DNA of 64,000 nucleotides from Mycobacterium arosiense ATCC BAA-1401 = DSM 45069 (GCF_002086125.1 NZ_MVHG01000005.1:92481-156480), one strand, 5' to 3'. Shown: positions 34,940 to 44,150, counted from the first letter of the stretch. The notes: generated by a model from the sequence alone, not told the origin. A program made the numbers and translations.

Positions 34940-36145
34940 GTGGTGCTTGACGCCGTCGACGACGCCGCGAACAGCAACGACTATGTGCTCGACGTAGCCG
35001 CGTTTCGTCAGGATCTGCGCCACTATCTACGCAATCTCGACTGCGCCGACGAATGGCGCGCCGCTGCGTTTACGACCGCAGAGGCCGGGCTCGACCACGA
35101 TGCAGCGGTGATGGCGCGGTTGCATGCCGACGGCTGGAACCGATACGGCTGGCCCGAGGCGGCCGGAGGCCTGGGCGGTAACGAGATTCACCGCGCCGTT
35201 CTCTACGAGGAGCTCGCGAACGCGCTGCTGCCCATCCCGGCACAGGCATGGACTTTAGAGGTGATGGGCCCGGCGATCCTGAAGTACGCCCCACACCTGG
35301 CAGGCGAGTACCTTCCGCGCTACCTCGACGGCACCGAATGGTGGGGGCAGGGCTTTTCCGAACCGGAGTCCGGCAGCGACCTGGCCTCCCTGCGCACCCG
35401 GGCGACCGAAGACGGCTCGGGTGGGTTCGTCGTCAACGGCCAAAAAATCTGGACCAGTCAGGGCGGCACCGCCAAGCGGCTCTGCGTGCTGGTCCGCACC
35501 GGGTCGCCAGAGAGCAGACACCGCGGCCTGACGATGATGCTGGTCGACACGGACGCCCCCGGCGTGACGGTGCGGCCGATCGCGTTGGCCAGCGGGCGGC
35601 GCGAACTCGCCGAGGTGTTCTTCGACGACGTCCGGGTGTCACCGGAACGACTGGTCGGCGAGGTCGGCGCCGGCTGGACCGTGACGATGTTCCTGATGCA
35701 GTACGAGCGCGGCATGTACGGCTATGCGGCGCTGAACAAGGTGCTGATCGGGTTGGGGCGGCTGCGCGAATACATGGTCGCTCGTGGCACGAGTTCGGCC
35801 CAGCGAGAGCGGTTCGCGCGCGTCTACGTCGAGGTAATCGCGGCGCAGGCGCGTGCCGCCACCACCGTGCGCAAGCTCGCCGCCGGGGAATCCGTTGGCC
35901 CGGAAAGCAGCATCGACAAGCTGCTCTGCAGTGAGGCCGAGCGCGCGGTAAACGACCTGATCCTCGACGTCGCACGCGGCCACATGATGGTCGGCACCGG
36001 GGGCAGCCCTGCCGAGCTCGACACCGCACGCGCGGAGTGGTGGTACTCGCGGGCCGCCACGATCATGGGCGGCACCGCGGAGGTTCAGCGGGGGATCATC
36101 GCAGACCATATTCTCGGGCTGCCGAAGGAAAGGCGCGCATCGTGA
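34940..36145 (+). CDS. Acyl-CoA dehydrogenase (FadE), alpha subunit
   Basis: 401 aa, full ACAD: GFSEPESGSDLASLRT, GQKIWTSQG, LAEVFFDDVRV, QYERGMYG helix G, and IMGGTAEVQRGIIADHILGLPKE. GTG 34940 (or 34943) follows AAGGGGG. The next gene overlaps by GTGA (36142-36145) and encodes a poorly conserved ACAD, the arrangement of heteromeric alpha2-beta2 ACADs in actinobacterial steroid and cholesterol degradation. Introduces a double bond into an acyl-CoA with FAD. Confidence 0.9.
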   Translation: MVLDAVDDAANSNDYVLDVAAFRQDLRHYLRNLDCADEWRAAAFTTAEAGLDHDAAVMARLHADGWNRYGWPEAAGGLGGNEIHRAVLYEELANALLPIPAQAWTLEVMGPAILKYAPHLAGEYLPRYLDGTEWWGQGFSEPESGSDLASLRTRATEDGSGGFVVNGQKIWTSQGGTAKRLCVLVRTGSPESRHRGLTMMLVDTDAPGVTVRPIALASGRRELAEVFFDDVRVSPERLVGEVGAGWTVTMFLMQYERGMYGYAALNKVLIGLGRLREYMVARGTSSAQRERFARVYVEVIAAQARAATTVRKLAAGESVGPESSIDKLLCSEAERAVNDLILDVARGHMMVGTGGSPAELDTARAEWWYSRAATIMGGTAEVQRGIIADHILGLPKERRAS

Positions 36146-37140
36146 GCATGCGCACGCGGGGGGCGAATCCGACCGACGAATCGTGGCCGATGATCGAAGA
36201 TGCGGTGTTCCGCCTGTTTGACGAGGTCGCGGCCAAACAGGACCACATCGTCATCGATCCGCTGCTGGCCGAACTCGGCTGGTCGGAGATCGAATCGGAA
36301 TACCCGGTGGACGCATGTGCGCTGTTGTTCCGGGCGCAGGGACGGACCCTGGCGCTGACCGACGCGCTGGACCGCGTCATGCTGGCCGAACTGGCCTCAC
36401 TGGTGGATTCACCGGTGGATGCCGTCATGCTGCCTGCCCTATCCCACGGGTCCACGCCCAGTTCGAACGAGGACCAGGTGAAGGGCATCCTGCTCGGCCC
36501 ACCGCGCGGCCGCGTCCTGGTCCCGATCTCCGCTCCCATGGGAACCGTCTCTGTCACCGTCGTCGACGCCGCCCGGCTGCGAGGCGAACGACTCGACACC
36601 TTCGACCCGAGTGTGATCTGGACTCGCGTCGAAGGGTCCGTCGACGGCGACCTCATCGACGCGTCCACTGAGTGGGGCCGCGCGGTCGCGGCGGCGCATC
36701 GCTCGCTTGCCACCGAACTCGTGGCGTTGGCAGATCAAGCACTGCGCATCGCCGTCGAACACGTCGGCGTCCGCGTGCAATTCGGTTCGCCGATCGGCTC
36801 GCTGCAGTCCCCTCGCCACGCCCTGGCGGCTGCTGCGGCCACATTGGAAGGTGCCCGGGCGCTCCTTGCGGACTCATGGCGCTACGGCGGGGTGTTGTCG
36901 GCCCAGGCCGCAAAGGTTGCGGCGGGTCGAGCACACCGCGGCGTCGCCGATGCCGTCTTGCAGGTGTGCGGGGCGGTCGGGCTGACCGCCGAACACGACC
37001 TTCATCGATATGTGAAACGAGGCTTCCAGATCGACGCGCTGTGCGGCTCCTACGCGCAGCTGGAGTCGCTGCTGGCCGACCGCCTGTTCGACACCTATGC
37101 GCCGGGGCGCGCACTCCCCGCAATCATCAACCTGGACTGA
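36142..37140 (+). CDS. Acyl-CoA dehydrogenase-like beta subunit
   Basis: 332 aa, ACAD C-terminal pattern only: VRVQFGSPIGSLQSPRHALA, VCGAVGLTAEHDLHRYVKR. No SEPxxGSD flavin motif and no catalytic-loop GGTxE. Such subunits contribute to the dimer interface and FAD pocket of a partner, here the coupled gene at 34940. GTG 36142 overlaps the preceding stop; ATG 36148 is also possible. It corresponds to the N-terminal half of the fused protein at 6831. Confidence 0.85.
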   Translation: MSMRTRGANPTDESWPMIEDAVFRLFDEVAAKQDHIVIDPLLAELGWSEIESEYPVDACALLFRAQGRTLALTDALDRVMLAELASLVDSPVDAVMLPALSHGSTPSSNEDQVKGILLGPPRGRVLVPISAPMGTVSVTVVDAARLRGERLDTFDPSVIWTRVEGSVDGDLIDASTEWGRAVAAAHRSLATELVALADQALRIAVEHVGVRVQFGSPIGSLQSPRHALAAAAATLEGARALLADSWRYGGVLSAQAAKVAAGRAHRGVADAVLQVCGAVGLTAEHDLHRYVKRGFQIDALCGSYAQLESLLADRLFDTYAPGRALPAIINLD

Positions 37141-37147
37141 GGAACCG

Positions 37148-38290
37148 ATGCGCCGCAACATCTTCGACGAGGTACACGATGACTTCCGCGCGACCGCGCG
37201 GGACTTCTTCGAGCGCGAGTGCGTTCCCCATGTGGAGAAGTGGGAACGAGACGGGAAGGTCAGCCGGGAAGCGTGGCTGGCCGCGGGCGAGCACGGTCTG
37301 ATTGGCTGGGAATTCGACGAGAAGTACGGCGGACTCGGTGTGAAGGACTTCCGGTTCAACCAGATCATCTCCGAGGAGATGTTCATGTCCGGCGCGGTCG
37401 GCATCGGCCTTGGTGTCCAGAACGACATCTTGATGCCGTATCTGAACAGCTTGACCAACGACGAACAGAAGGGGCGTTGGCTGCCGAAGTTCATCTCCGG
37501 GGAGTACATCGGTTCGATTGCGATGTCCGAGCCGGCCGCGGGGTCCGATCTGGCCGGCATCAAGACCACCGCCCGCGACGAGGGCGACCACTGGACGGTC
37601 AATGGGCAGAAGACGTTCATCAGCAACGGACTGCTGTCGAAGCTCGTGCTCACAGCGGTGAAGACCGATCCGGCGGCTGGGCGCAAAGGCATCAGCCTAC
37701 TGATGATCGAGGACGGCATGGAGGGTTTCACCCGCGGTCGCAAGCTCGACAAGATCGGACAGTTCTCCGCTGACACCGCGGAGTTGTTCTTCGACAACGT
37801 CAGAGTTCCAAAGGAGAATCTCGTCGGGGAGCTCAATCGTGGCTTCTATCATCTCGTGTCCAACCTGCCCTTCGAACGTGTCGGTGTGGCCTGCTATGCG
37901 TTACCCGCAGCGCGGCGAGCGCTCGACCTCACCAAGGCGTATGCGCTGGAGCGCACGGCATTCGGACAGCCGATCGGCACATTTCAGGTCAACCGGCACT
38001 TCATCGCCGAGATGCAGGTGAAACTCGATGCCGCACAGACGTATCTGGACCAGTGCGTGCTCGCGGTCAACGAGGGCACCCTCTCCGACGCCGACGCGGC
38101 GGGCCTGAAATGGTGGACCTCCGAGGTGCAGTGGGAGATCCTCGACCGGTGCCTGCAGCTTCACGGCGGCTACGGTTACATCAATGAATACGAGGTGGCG
38201 CGGCTGTGGCGCGATTCTCGGGTGCAGCGGCTTTATGCGGGCACCACCGAGATCATGAAGGACCTGATGGGTCGCGCGATGGGCTTTTGA
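37148..38290 (+). CDS. Acyl-CoA dehydrogenase (FadE), LCAD/IVD-like
   Basis: 380 aa, the classic homotetrameric ACAD layout. AMSEPAAGSDLAGIKT, GQKTFISNG, FDNVRVPKENLVGE, LPFERVGVA with a helix-G Glu, FGQPIGTFQVNRHFIAEM, LQLHGGYGYINEY, and LYAGTTEIMKDLM, where the MCAD-type catalytic Glu position is Ala. The base is thus probably the helix-G Glu, as in isovaleryl- and long-chain ACADs. Seven nt after the beta-subunit stop; same operon. Confidence 0.92.
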   Translation: MRRNIFDEVHDDFRATARDFFERECVPHVEKWERDGKVSREAWLAAGEHGLIGWEFDEKYGGLGVKDFRFNQIISEEMFMSGAVGIGLGVQNDILMPYLNSLTNDEQKGRWLPKFISGEYIGSIAMSEPAAGSDLAGIKTTARDEGDHWTVNGQKTFISNGLLSKLVLTAVKTDPAAGRKGISLLMIEDGMEGFTRGRKLDKIGQFSADTAELFFDNVRVPKENLVGELNRGFYHLVSNLPFERVGVACYALPAARRALDLTKAYALERTAFGQPIGTFQVNRHFIAEMQVKLDAAQTYLDQCVLAVNEGTLSDADAAGLKWWTSEVQWEILDRCLQLHGGYGYINEYEVARLWRDSRVQRLYAGTTEIMKDLMGRAMGF

Positions 38291-38358
38291 CGATGAGCTT
38301 GCTCACTTAGTGGGGCGGGTTGGCGGTTTGCGCAAGACCTTTCGGCTAACCTACAAAT

Positions 38359-38373
38359 AATTAGTTGATTACG
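38359..38373. promoter_or_regulatory. AT-rich motif in the GntR promoter
   Basis: AATTAGTTGATTACG, 20 nt before the GntR start. It matches 13 of 15 bases of the reverse complement of 25225-25239. As it precedes the regulator gene itself it could be an autoregulatory operator for GntR. Confidence 0.45.
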
Positions 38374-38392
38374 ACGATCGGTGGAGGTCGAT

Positions 38393-39133
38393 ATGGAGGT
38401 CACCAGCCTTCGTGAGCCGAAGATGGCCGATCGCGTGGCCACCGTCCTGCGCAGGATGTTCATCCGCGGCGAGATCGCCGAAGGGACAATGCTCCCACCG
38501 GAGTCAGAACTCATGGAGCGGTTCGGCGTGTCACGGCCGACGCTGCGCGAGGCATTCCGCGTTCTCGAGTCGGAATCGCTCATCGTCGTGCAGCGTGGCG
38601 TACGTGGTGGCGCTCGGGTCACCCGACCGCGACGCGAGACACTTGCCCGTTATGCCGGAGTCATCCTCGAGTACGAAGGCGTGACACTCAAAGACGTCTA
38701 CGACGCGCGGATCGCTCTCGAAACGCCCATGGTCGTGCAGCTGGCCAAGACGCACAACGCAAAAGCGATCGCCGAGTTGGAGAAGATCGTCGAAGCCGAG
38801 GAGCAGTTGAAACCGGGCAGCGATGCCGTGGTCCAATTGACCGATTTTCACGCAGCTCTCGCACGGCTGGCGGGCAACAAGACCTTGCAGATCGTCAGCG
38901 ACATGCTGCATCACATCGTCGAGAAGGCGAATCGCTCGCTGCAGCCCACCGAAGGTGCTCGCGCGGAGCAGGCAGTTCGCCGGTCTGCGAAAACACACCG
39001 CATGGTGCTGGACCTGATCAAGGCTGGGGACGCCGAGAAGGCCGGCGAACTGTGGAAAAAGCACCTGCAGAAGGCGGAGGAATTCGTGCTGTCGGGTTCC
39101 GAATTGTCTACCGTGGTCGACCTTCTCGAATGA
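38393..39133 (+). CDS. GntR-family regulator, FadR/FCD subfamily
   Basis: 246 aa. Winged HTH over about residues 10-75 (FIRGEIAEGTMLPPESELMERF, SRPTLREAFRVLES), then a helical FCD domain with DVYDARIALETPMV and the H/D pattern for a metal or acid ligand (DFHAALARLAGN, HRMVLDLI). These sense organic acids or acyl-CoAs. ATG 38393 has GGAGG 5 nt upstream. Gap of 102 nt from the ACAD operon implies its own promoter; the thioesterase-like gene overlaps its end. Confidence 0.92.
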   Translation: MEVTSLREPKMADRVATVLRRMFIRGEIAEGTMLPPESELMERFGVSRPTLREAFRVLESESLIVVQRGVRGGARVTRPRRETLARYAGVILEYEGVTLKDVYDARIALETPMVVQLAKTHNAKAIAELEKIVEAEEQLKPGSDAVVQLTDFHAALARLAGNKTLQIVSDMLHHIVEKANRSLQPTEGARAEQAVRRSAKTHRMVLDLIKAGDAEKAGELWKKHLQKAEEFVLSGSELSTVVDLLE

Positions 39134-39966
39134 CGAATGTCAGCCGGGACGCCGGCCACGACATCGAGACGCCGATCCACCTGCTCCGGCGGTTCGGGAT
39201 CGAGGTGTTGATCGCGGACCAAGAGTGCGCCCTCGTGGAGATGTCGATGCCGCTGGCCGGCATGCGCAATCCTTTCACCAGTTTGCCGACGGTCGGCCCA
39301 CTGGCCGTACTGATCGACGCAGTCAGCGGGTTGTCCAACCACTTCCGCCATCGCGACGCCGAATGGACGGTGTCCACCGAATTGGCCATCGAGCTGAGCC
39401 CCGAGGGAGGCGAACGGGCGACCGCGATAGCCGCTTCCCCCGTCATCGCATCGGGACGACCGCTGGGCCCTCGCGACAGCGCATCAGCGCTTTCGGTGTG
39501 CACCCTGACGTGCGACGGCGTTGTCATCGGCGGCGGCACCGTGCGGTCTTACTATGTGGCGCCCGACACGCTCGACCTGAGCGAGCCCGCCGAAACGGTG
39601 GCTAAGAGTCACAACACCTCTCTGGCGGAACTGATGGCCGTGGAGCCCATGCCGCCCGCCGACGCGGTGCGAGTCCTGCGCCAGCACGTAGACCCGTTCC
39701 TCAACAACGCCGTCGGCGTCATCAACGGCGGAATCGCCTCGGCGGGGCTGGAATTGGCCGCGTCCGCGACGGTGAACACTGGTGGTGAGCCGATGCGAAC
39801 CGCGTCGGTCCGGGTGAACTTTCTACGTCCCTTCTACGCCGGCCACCAATCTCGCTACGTAGCGGCGCCGCTGCGCATCGGGCGCGGCACCGCCGTCGCC
39901 GACGCGCGCGCGATCGGGGACGACGGCAAGCCCGCGTTGACGGCGCGCGTCACCGCCTACCGGTAG
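39130..39966 (+). CDS. Acyl-CoA thioesterase-like double-hotdog protein
   Basis: 278 aa with two hotdog-like halves: the first around MRNPFTSLPTVGPLAVLIDAVSG, the second with NNAVGVINGGIASAGLELAA, RTASVRVNFLRPF and a closing GRGTAVADARAIGDDGK. The GGIxxxxxExA pattern resembles PaaI-type thioesterases. ATG overlaps the GntR stop (ATGA). It would hydrolyse acyl-CoA and release CoA; the substrate is unknown. Confidence 0.78.
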   Translation: MTNVSRDAGHDIETPIHLLRRFGIEVLIADQECALVEMSMPLAGMRNPFTSLPTVGPLAVLIDAVSGLSNHFRHRDAEWTVSTELAIELSPEGGERATAIAASPVIASGRPLGPRDSASALSVCTLTCDGVVIGGGTVRSYYVAPDTLDLSEPAETVAKSHNTSLAELMAVEPMPPADAVRVLRQHVDPFLNNAVGVINGGIASAGLELAASATVNTGGEPMRTASVRVNFLRPFYAGHQSRYVAAPLRIGRGTAVADARAIGDDGKPALTARVTAYR

Positions 39967-39969
39967 CGG

Positions 39970-40779
39970 CTATTTCTTGGATCGAGCACGGAATGCGGCG
40001 ACTCGCTCCTTAAACTCCGGTGTGGAGAACGACGTCAGTTCCTCGGCGAGCGCATACTCGAGGACACCTTGGGCAGCCCGGGCAAGGTGCATGTTCAGCG
40101 CCACCTTCGAGGACCGCAAAGCCTGCGGCGGCAGCGCGGCGAACCGCTCGCCGAGTGCCAGCGCCTCCTCGAGCACCGCATCGTCGGGGACGACCTTGGT
40201 GACCAGGTTCAACTTCTCCGCGATCGACGCGGTGATGCGATCGCCAAGCAACACATACTCTTTGGCCTTCATCATGCCGATCAGCAAGGGCAACATGGCT
40301 GCGCCACCGTCCCCGGCAGTGAGCCCGACGGCCACGTGCGGGTCGGCCAAGTAGCTGTTCTCCCCCATCACCAGTAGGTCGGACAACAGGGCGATCGAAC
40401 AGCCCAGCCCCACTGCCGGTCCGTTGACCGCGGACACCAAGGGCTTCGGGAAGTTGATCACCTCAAGGAAGACGGTGCGGGCCTCGTGGATCTGAAACGT
40501 GCGCGCCACTTCGTCTTCGATGAGGCGGCCGAACATCACCATGTCCCCACCAGCCGAGAACGCTTTGCCGACACCGGTGGTCACGACCGCCTTGACGTCG
40601 TCGTCGGCGTCGAGCGCCTTCCAGATGGTGGCGAATGCGTGGTGCACCTCTTCGGTGACGGCGTTGAGCGCCTCCGGTCGGTTGACGCTCACGACGTGGA
40701 CGTTGCCGCGCTTCTCCACCAATAGCCATGGGGCGAACTGTTCGTAGCCGGCGAGGGTGGCGATGTCGGAAGCCGTCAT
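39970..40779 (-). CDS. Enoyl-CoA hydratase/isomerase-family protein
   Basis: 269 aa crotonase. NRPEALNAVTEEV, SAGGDM loop, NGPAVGLGCSIALLSD and YLADPHVAVGLTAGDGG. Neither canonical Glu is kept (Ser and His stand near those positions), as in a known crotonase subgroup with the DPHVxxGxxAGDGG signature. The reaction may not be hydration. Third gene of the leftward operon after the thiolase. Confidence 0.87.
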   Translation of the reverse strand: MTASDIATLAGYEQFAPWLLVEKRGNVHVVSVNRPEALNAVTEEVHHAFATIWKALDADDDVKAVVTTGVGKAFSAGGDMVMFGRLIEDEVARTFQIHEARTVFLEVINFPKPLVSAVNGPAVGLGCSIALLSDLLVMGENSYLADPHVAVGLTAGDGGAAMLPLLIGMMKAKEYVLLGDRITASIAEKLNLVTKVVPDDAVLEEALALGERFAALPPQALRSSKVALNMHLARAAQGVLEYALAEELTSFSTPEFKERVAAFRARSKK

Positions 40780-40790
40780 GTGATGTCCCG

Positions 40791-41951
40791 TCAGTCCTTC
40801 TTATTGGAAAGGATGGTGACCGCGGAGACCGCGGTTGGACCACCGATGTTGTGCGCCAGCGCAAACCGGGCGCCGTCGACTTGGTTCTCGGCTTGGCCAC
40901 GAAGCTGGTTGAACAGTTCATAGCACTGCGCGACGCCGGTAGCGCCCGGCGGGTGCCCCTTGGCCTTCAAGCCGCCACTGGGGTTGATCGGGATCGAGCC
41001 GCCCACGTAATTCTCGCGCGCCTCGACCAGCTTGTATGCCTCGAACCTGCTGACAAAGCCGAGGTCCTCATAGCTGATCAGTTCCACCCCGGTGAAGCAG
41101 TCGTGCACCTCGGCCACATCGATGTCACTCGGTGTCAGTCCCGCCATCCGCATCGCCGACTTCGCCGCCCGCACGGTAGGCGGAAAGCTGGTCATGTCCT
41201 GCTTGTGCTGATGCATCACCCGATCCATACCGATGCCGACCCCGCGCACCCAAACCGGGCGGTCGGTGTAACGATCGACCACGTCCTCGGCTGCCAAGAT
41301 AACCGCCGCCGCGCCGTCGCTTTGGGGTGTGCAGTCGTAGAGGCCGAACGGTTCGACCACGATGGGTGCGGCGAGCGCCTTTTCGACATTGATCTCGTAG
41401 CGCAGTTGCGCTTTGGGGTTGGTCAGCGCATGGAAGTGGTTCTTCACCGCGACCATGGCCATGTGTTCCTTGGTCGCCGGCGACTCGTGCAGGTACCGGG
41501 TGACGTGCAACGCGAAGTTCGCGGGAGCCACCAGACCGAGTGGGTAATCCCAGGCGTTGTCGCGGGTCATCGCCGCCCAGTCCCAGAAGGTGGTGTTGGA
41601 AGCGGTCTCGCGCACCTTGTCCGCCCCAACGACGAGGACCACGTCATAGAAGCCCGACGCGATGGCCATGGTTCCGTTGCGGATCGCGTCATTCCCTGTG
41701 GCACAGGCATTCTCGACGCGAGTAACGGGTATGTCGGTGAGGTCGAGGGTATCCGCGAGGATGCCCGACGGGAAGCCGTCGGTGGTCGAGAGCTCTCCGA
41801 ACCACGCCGCCTCGATCTCGGACTTCGCGATGCCCTTGTCGACGTTGCCCACCGCTTCGGCGTAGGCCATCGGAACCAGGTCTTTGATGCCGAGTTCGAA
41901 ATGTTCGGCGAACGGGGTCATGCCCGCACCTATGATGGCAACCTTTCTCAT
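40791..41951 (-). CDS. Lipid-transfer (SCPx-type) thiolase / retro-aldolase
   Basis: 386 aa thiolase fold. Nucleophile Cys83 in NACATGN, EVHDCFTG, GLKAKGHPPGATG and HNIGGPTA are all present. In steroid side-chain degradation such Ltp proteins act with DUF35 partners as aldolases; here the gene upstream encodes a protein with a DUF35-like C-terminus and overlaps this one (ATGA 41948-41951). It would cleave a CoA intermediate at the end of a cycle. Confidence 0.92.
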   Translation of the reverse strand: MRKVAIIGAGMTPFAEHFELGIKDLVPMAYAEAVGNVDKGIAKSEIEAAWFGELSTTDGFPSGILADTLDLTDIPVTRVENACATGNDAIRNGTMAIASGFYDVVLVVGADKVRETASNTTFWDWAAMTRDNAWDYPLGLVAPANFALHVTRYLHESPATKEHMAMVAVKNHFHALTNPKAQLRYEINVEKALAAPIVVEPFGLYDCTPQSDGAAAVILAAEDVVDRYTDRPVWVRGVGIGMDRVMHQHKQDMTSFPPTVRAAKSAMRMAGLTPSDIDVAEVHDCFTGVELISYEDLGFVSRFEAYKLVEARENYVGGSIPINPSGGLKAKGHPPGATGVAQCYELFNQLRGQAENQVDGARFALAHNIGGPTAVSAVTILSNKKD

Positions 41952-43168
41952 GCCCGAGCTCCTTCCTCGCTACGGCCGGGCCAGAACGCGTAGCCGTAGT
42001 CGGGTATGCCTGCGCGGGTGGCGATCCGTCGCAACACCACCGCGCCGGCCTGCCCGATCGTCGTTTCTCCCGCGGGAACCCCGGTTACCTTCATCAGCAC
42101 GCGAACCGGGTTGTCGTCGAGTTGCACGACGGCCAGCGAGTACGGGCTGGGGAGGTCCGGTACCGGGACTCGAATGGTCGTGTGGGTGTAGACGGTGCCC
42201 GTTCTCGGCAACGGCTCCAGCCGGTATTCGGTGGCGAGCAAACCGGAGTTGTCGACGCGGACGCGGGGCGGGAACTGCGGCGCAGAGTCGACGCCGGGTC
42301 GCTCGTCGAATACGGCTGCCTCCCAACGGATCTTCGGCTCGAATGCACGACTGTATGCCGGCAAGGAGATCGGAATGCCGACGCCCTCGGCGACCCGACT
42401 GGCGGGAAGCTCGCGAGCGGGCAGCTCATCGCGAACGATGCGCGGGGCGGTCGCGCTGCTGCTGAGTTCCGCCACGCTCATCGTCGACTGTTCGGCCGCG
42501 ATCACCAAGCCGGACGCGCCCCTGTCGATCGCCTGTGCGATCACTCTGATGACCGCGGCGGCTGACGCCTGGGGGTCCTCCACGGCCGCTTTCGCGTCGA
42601 CCCCAGGACCGAGTTGCGCGCCGGGAACGCCCGCCACAGCTGCCACGACGGGAACGCCGTTCAACTGGAGCCTGCTCATGGTGCCCCGGATTCCAACCTC
42701 GCGCTGCAGGCGGGGGTCGGCGTAGGAATGACGCCTGCCATCCTCGCCGCGCGCCACCAGCGGCAAGCTCCTCGTCTGACGCCCCACCGGGGTCAAAGTG
42801 GGTTCGCCGTCGCCGATCAACACGGCGGCCGCGCCCGCAGTCGCGCCGTCGTCGTCGGCCGCGATCACCAGCGTGCCGGGCGACGCCGTCACGATCTGGT
42901 CCAAGACCGCGGGCGCGCCGCCGAGCACCTCCGCGATCGGCGTATCAGCCGGTAGCGATAGCGCCGCCAGCAGGACTGCACCGTTGCCGCCCTCGATGAG
43001 CGGAAAGTCGCGGGACACGAGGACCACCCGGCGGGCAAGAGCATCGGGGTCGGTACCCCGGCCGGCCGCCACCGCCATGGTGAGCGCGTCCTCGTCGGGT
43101 CCCTTGACCCGCCGGTCACCCTTGCACCACGGCGGAACATATGTCCCGATGGAGATGACTTGAGTCAT
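41948..43168 (-). CDS. Thiolase-fold protein fused to a DUF35-like OB domain
   Basis: 406 aa. Residues 1 to about 270 look like a thiolase/HMG-CoA-synthase-like half (MTQVISIGTYVPPW start, GTLVIAADDDGATAGAAAVLIG, IRGTMSRLQLNG); about 290-400 resembles the OB fold of DUF35 proteins (PPRVRVDNSG, GTVYTHTTIRVPVPD, VRVLMKVTGV). The zinc-ribbon cysteines usual before the OB fold are absent. Co-translated with the thiolase, it is probably its partner, as ChsH2 is for Ltp2. Confidence 0.75.
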   Translation of the reverse strand: MTQVISIGTYVPPWCKGDRRVKGPDEDALTMAVAAGRGTDPDALARRVVLVSRDFPLIEGGNGAVLLAALSLPADTPIAEVLGGAPAVLDQIVTASPGTLVIAADDDGATAGAAAVLIGDGEPTLTPVGRQTRSLPLVARGEDGRRHSYADPRLQREVGIRGTMSRLQLNGVPVVAAVAGVPGAQLGPGVDAKAAVEDPQASAAAVIRVIAQAIDRGASGLVIAAEQSTMSVAELSSSATAPRIVRDELPARELPASRVAEGVGIPISLPAYSRAFEPKIRWEAAVFDERPGVDSAPQFPPRVRVDNSGLLATEYRLEPLPRTGTVYTHTTIRVPVPDLPSPYSLAVVQLDDNPVRVLMKVTGVPAGETTIGQAGAVVLRRIATRAGIPDYGYAFWPGRSEEGARA

Positions 43169-43280
43169 GATGCCTCGCTCCTGTGCGACAGGGGTCGTCG
43201 CAGTCGCCCGTTAAATGAGATATATAGTTATAGCATTCGAGGTCGCGTGTCCGCGCCCGGGGTGGGAGGAGCTCAAGACG

Positions 43281-44150
43281 GTGGACGGGTCGGGTTCTCG
43301 CACGCTCAAGGACCGCGTGCTGGTGGTGACCGGCGCAAGCCGTGGCATCGGCCGCGCGATAGCGGTGCGGGCCGCTGCCGACGGCGCCGCGGTTGCACTA
43401 CTGGCACAGACCGATGCCCCGAACGCCAAGCTACCCGGCACTTTAGGCGAGTCGGCTGACGCGGTTCGCGAAGCCGGCGGCCGGGCACTGCAGGTCGTGT
43501 GCGACGTCCGTGATTCGGCGGCGGTTGTAACGGCTGTGGCGGAGGTGGCAGAGGTGTTCGGTGGCATCGACGCCGTGGTCAACAACGCGGGCGCACTAGA
43601 TCTGCGCGCCACGTCGAAGCTGCCTCCCGAGAATTTCCGCCGCCTACTGGGGATCAATGTCGAGGGGCCGTTTGCGGTGGTGCAGGCGACGCTGCCGTAC
43701 CTACGGCAGTCCGACAACGCCCACATCGTCAACGTTTCGCCTCCGCTGAATCTGGAGCCGCGCTGGATTGGCGCACACGTCGGCCACACGGTCGGCAAGT
43801 ACGCCGAAAGTCTGTTGACGCTGGGCTGGGCCGCGGAATTCGCGTCGGTGCCCATCGCGGTGAACTCCCTGTGGCCCGCGGTGACGGTGGCCAGCACGGG
43901 GTTGATCGTCGCGATGGGCGACGGCGTGCGGGCGCAAGCCCGAGACCCCCGCATCATGGGCGACGCGGTGCACGCCTTGATCACCCGGCCCGCCGCTTGT
44001 ACCGGCCACTTCTACACCGACGAGGAGGTGCTGCGCGAGGAGGGCACGGACGACTTTGCCGGCTACCGACTCGCCGCCCACGAGGAAGATCTGGCGCCCA
44101 ACTTTTATCTGCCCTCCACGCCGCTGCCGACCGTTCGGGTTGATCCGTGA
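43281..44150 (+). CDS. SDR, HSDL2-like
   Basis: 289 aa. TGASRGIGRAI, NNAGAL, VSPPLNLEPRW and GKYAESLLTLGWAAEF, the signature of hydroxysteroid-dehydrogenase-like 2 relatives. The catalytic Tyr position appears to be His (GHTVGKYAES, where relatives read YTxxKY); the Lys is kept. GTG 43281 has GGGAGGAG at 43264-43271; the longer frame from 43215 overlaps the promoter. Its stop overlaps the next ACAD (GTGA 44147-44150). Confidence 0.85.
   Translation: MDGSGSRTLKDRVLVVTGASRGIGRAIAVRAAADGAAVALLAQTDAPNAKLPGTLGESADAVREAGGRALQVVCDVRDSAAVVTAVAEVAEVFGGIDAVVNNAGALDLRATSKLPPENFRRLLGINVEGPFAVVQATLPYLRQSDNAHIVNVSPPLNLEPRWIGAHVGHTVGKYAESLLTLGWAAEFASVPIAVNSLWPAVTVASTGLIVAMGDGVRAQARDPRIMGDAVHALITRPAACTGHFYTDEEVLREEGTDDFAGYRLAAHEEDLAPNFYLPSTPLPTVRVDP

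Noticed and set aside
40728..41993. 421-codon plus-strand frame antisense to the thiolase
   Set aside because: Arg/His/Gly-rich with no domain; the thiolase motifs are on the minus strand.
41948..43168. A simple HMG-CoA synthase
   Set aside because: The catalytic Cys block of HMG-CoA synthase is not visible and the C-terminal half looks like DUF35.
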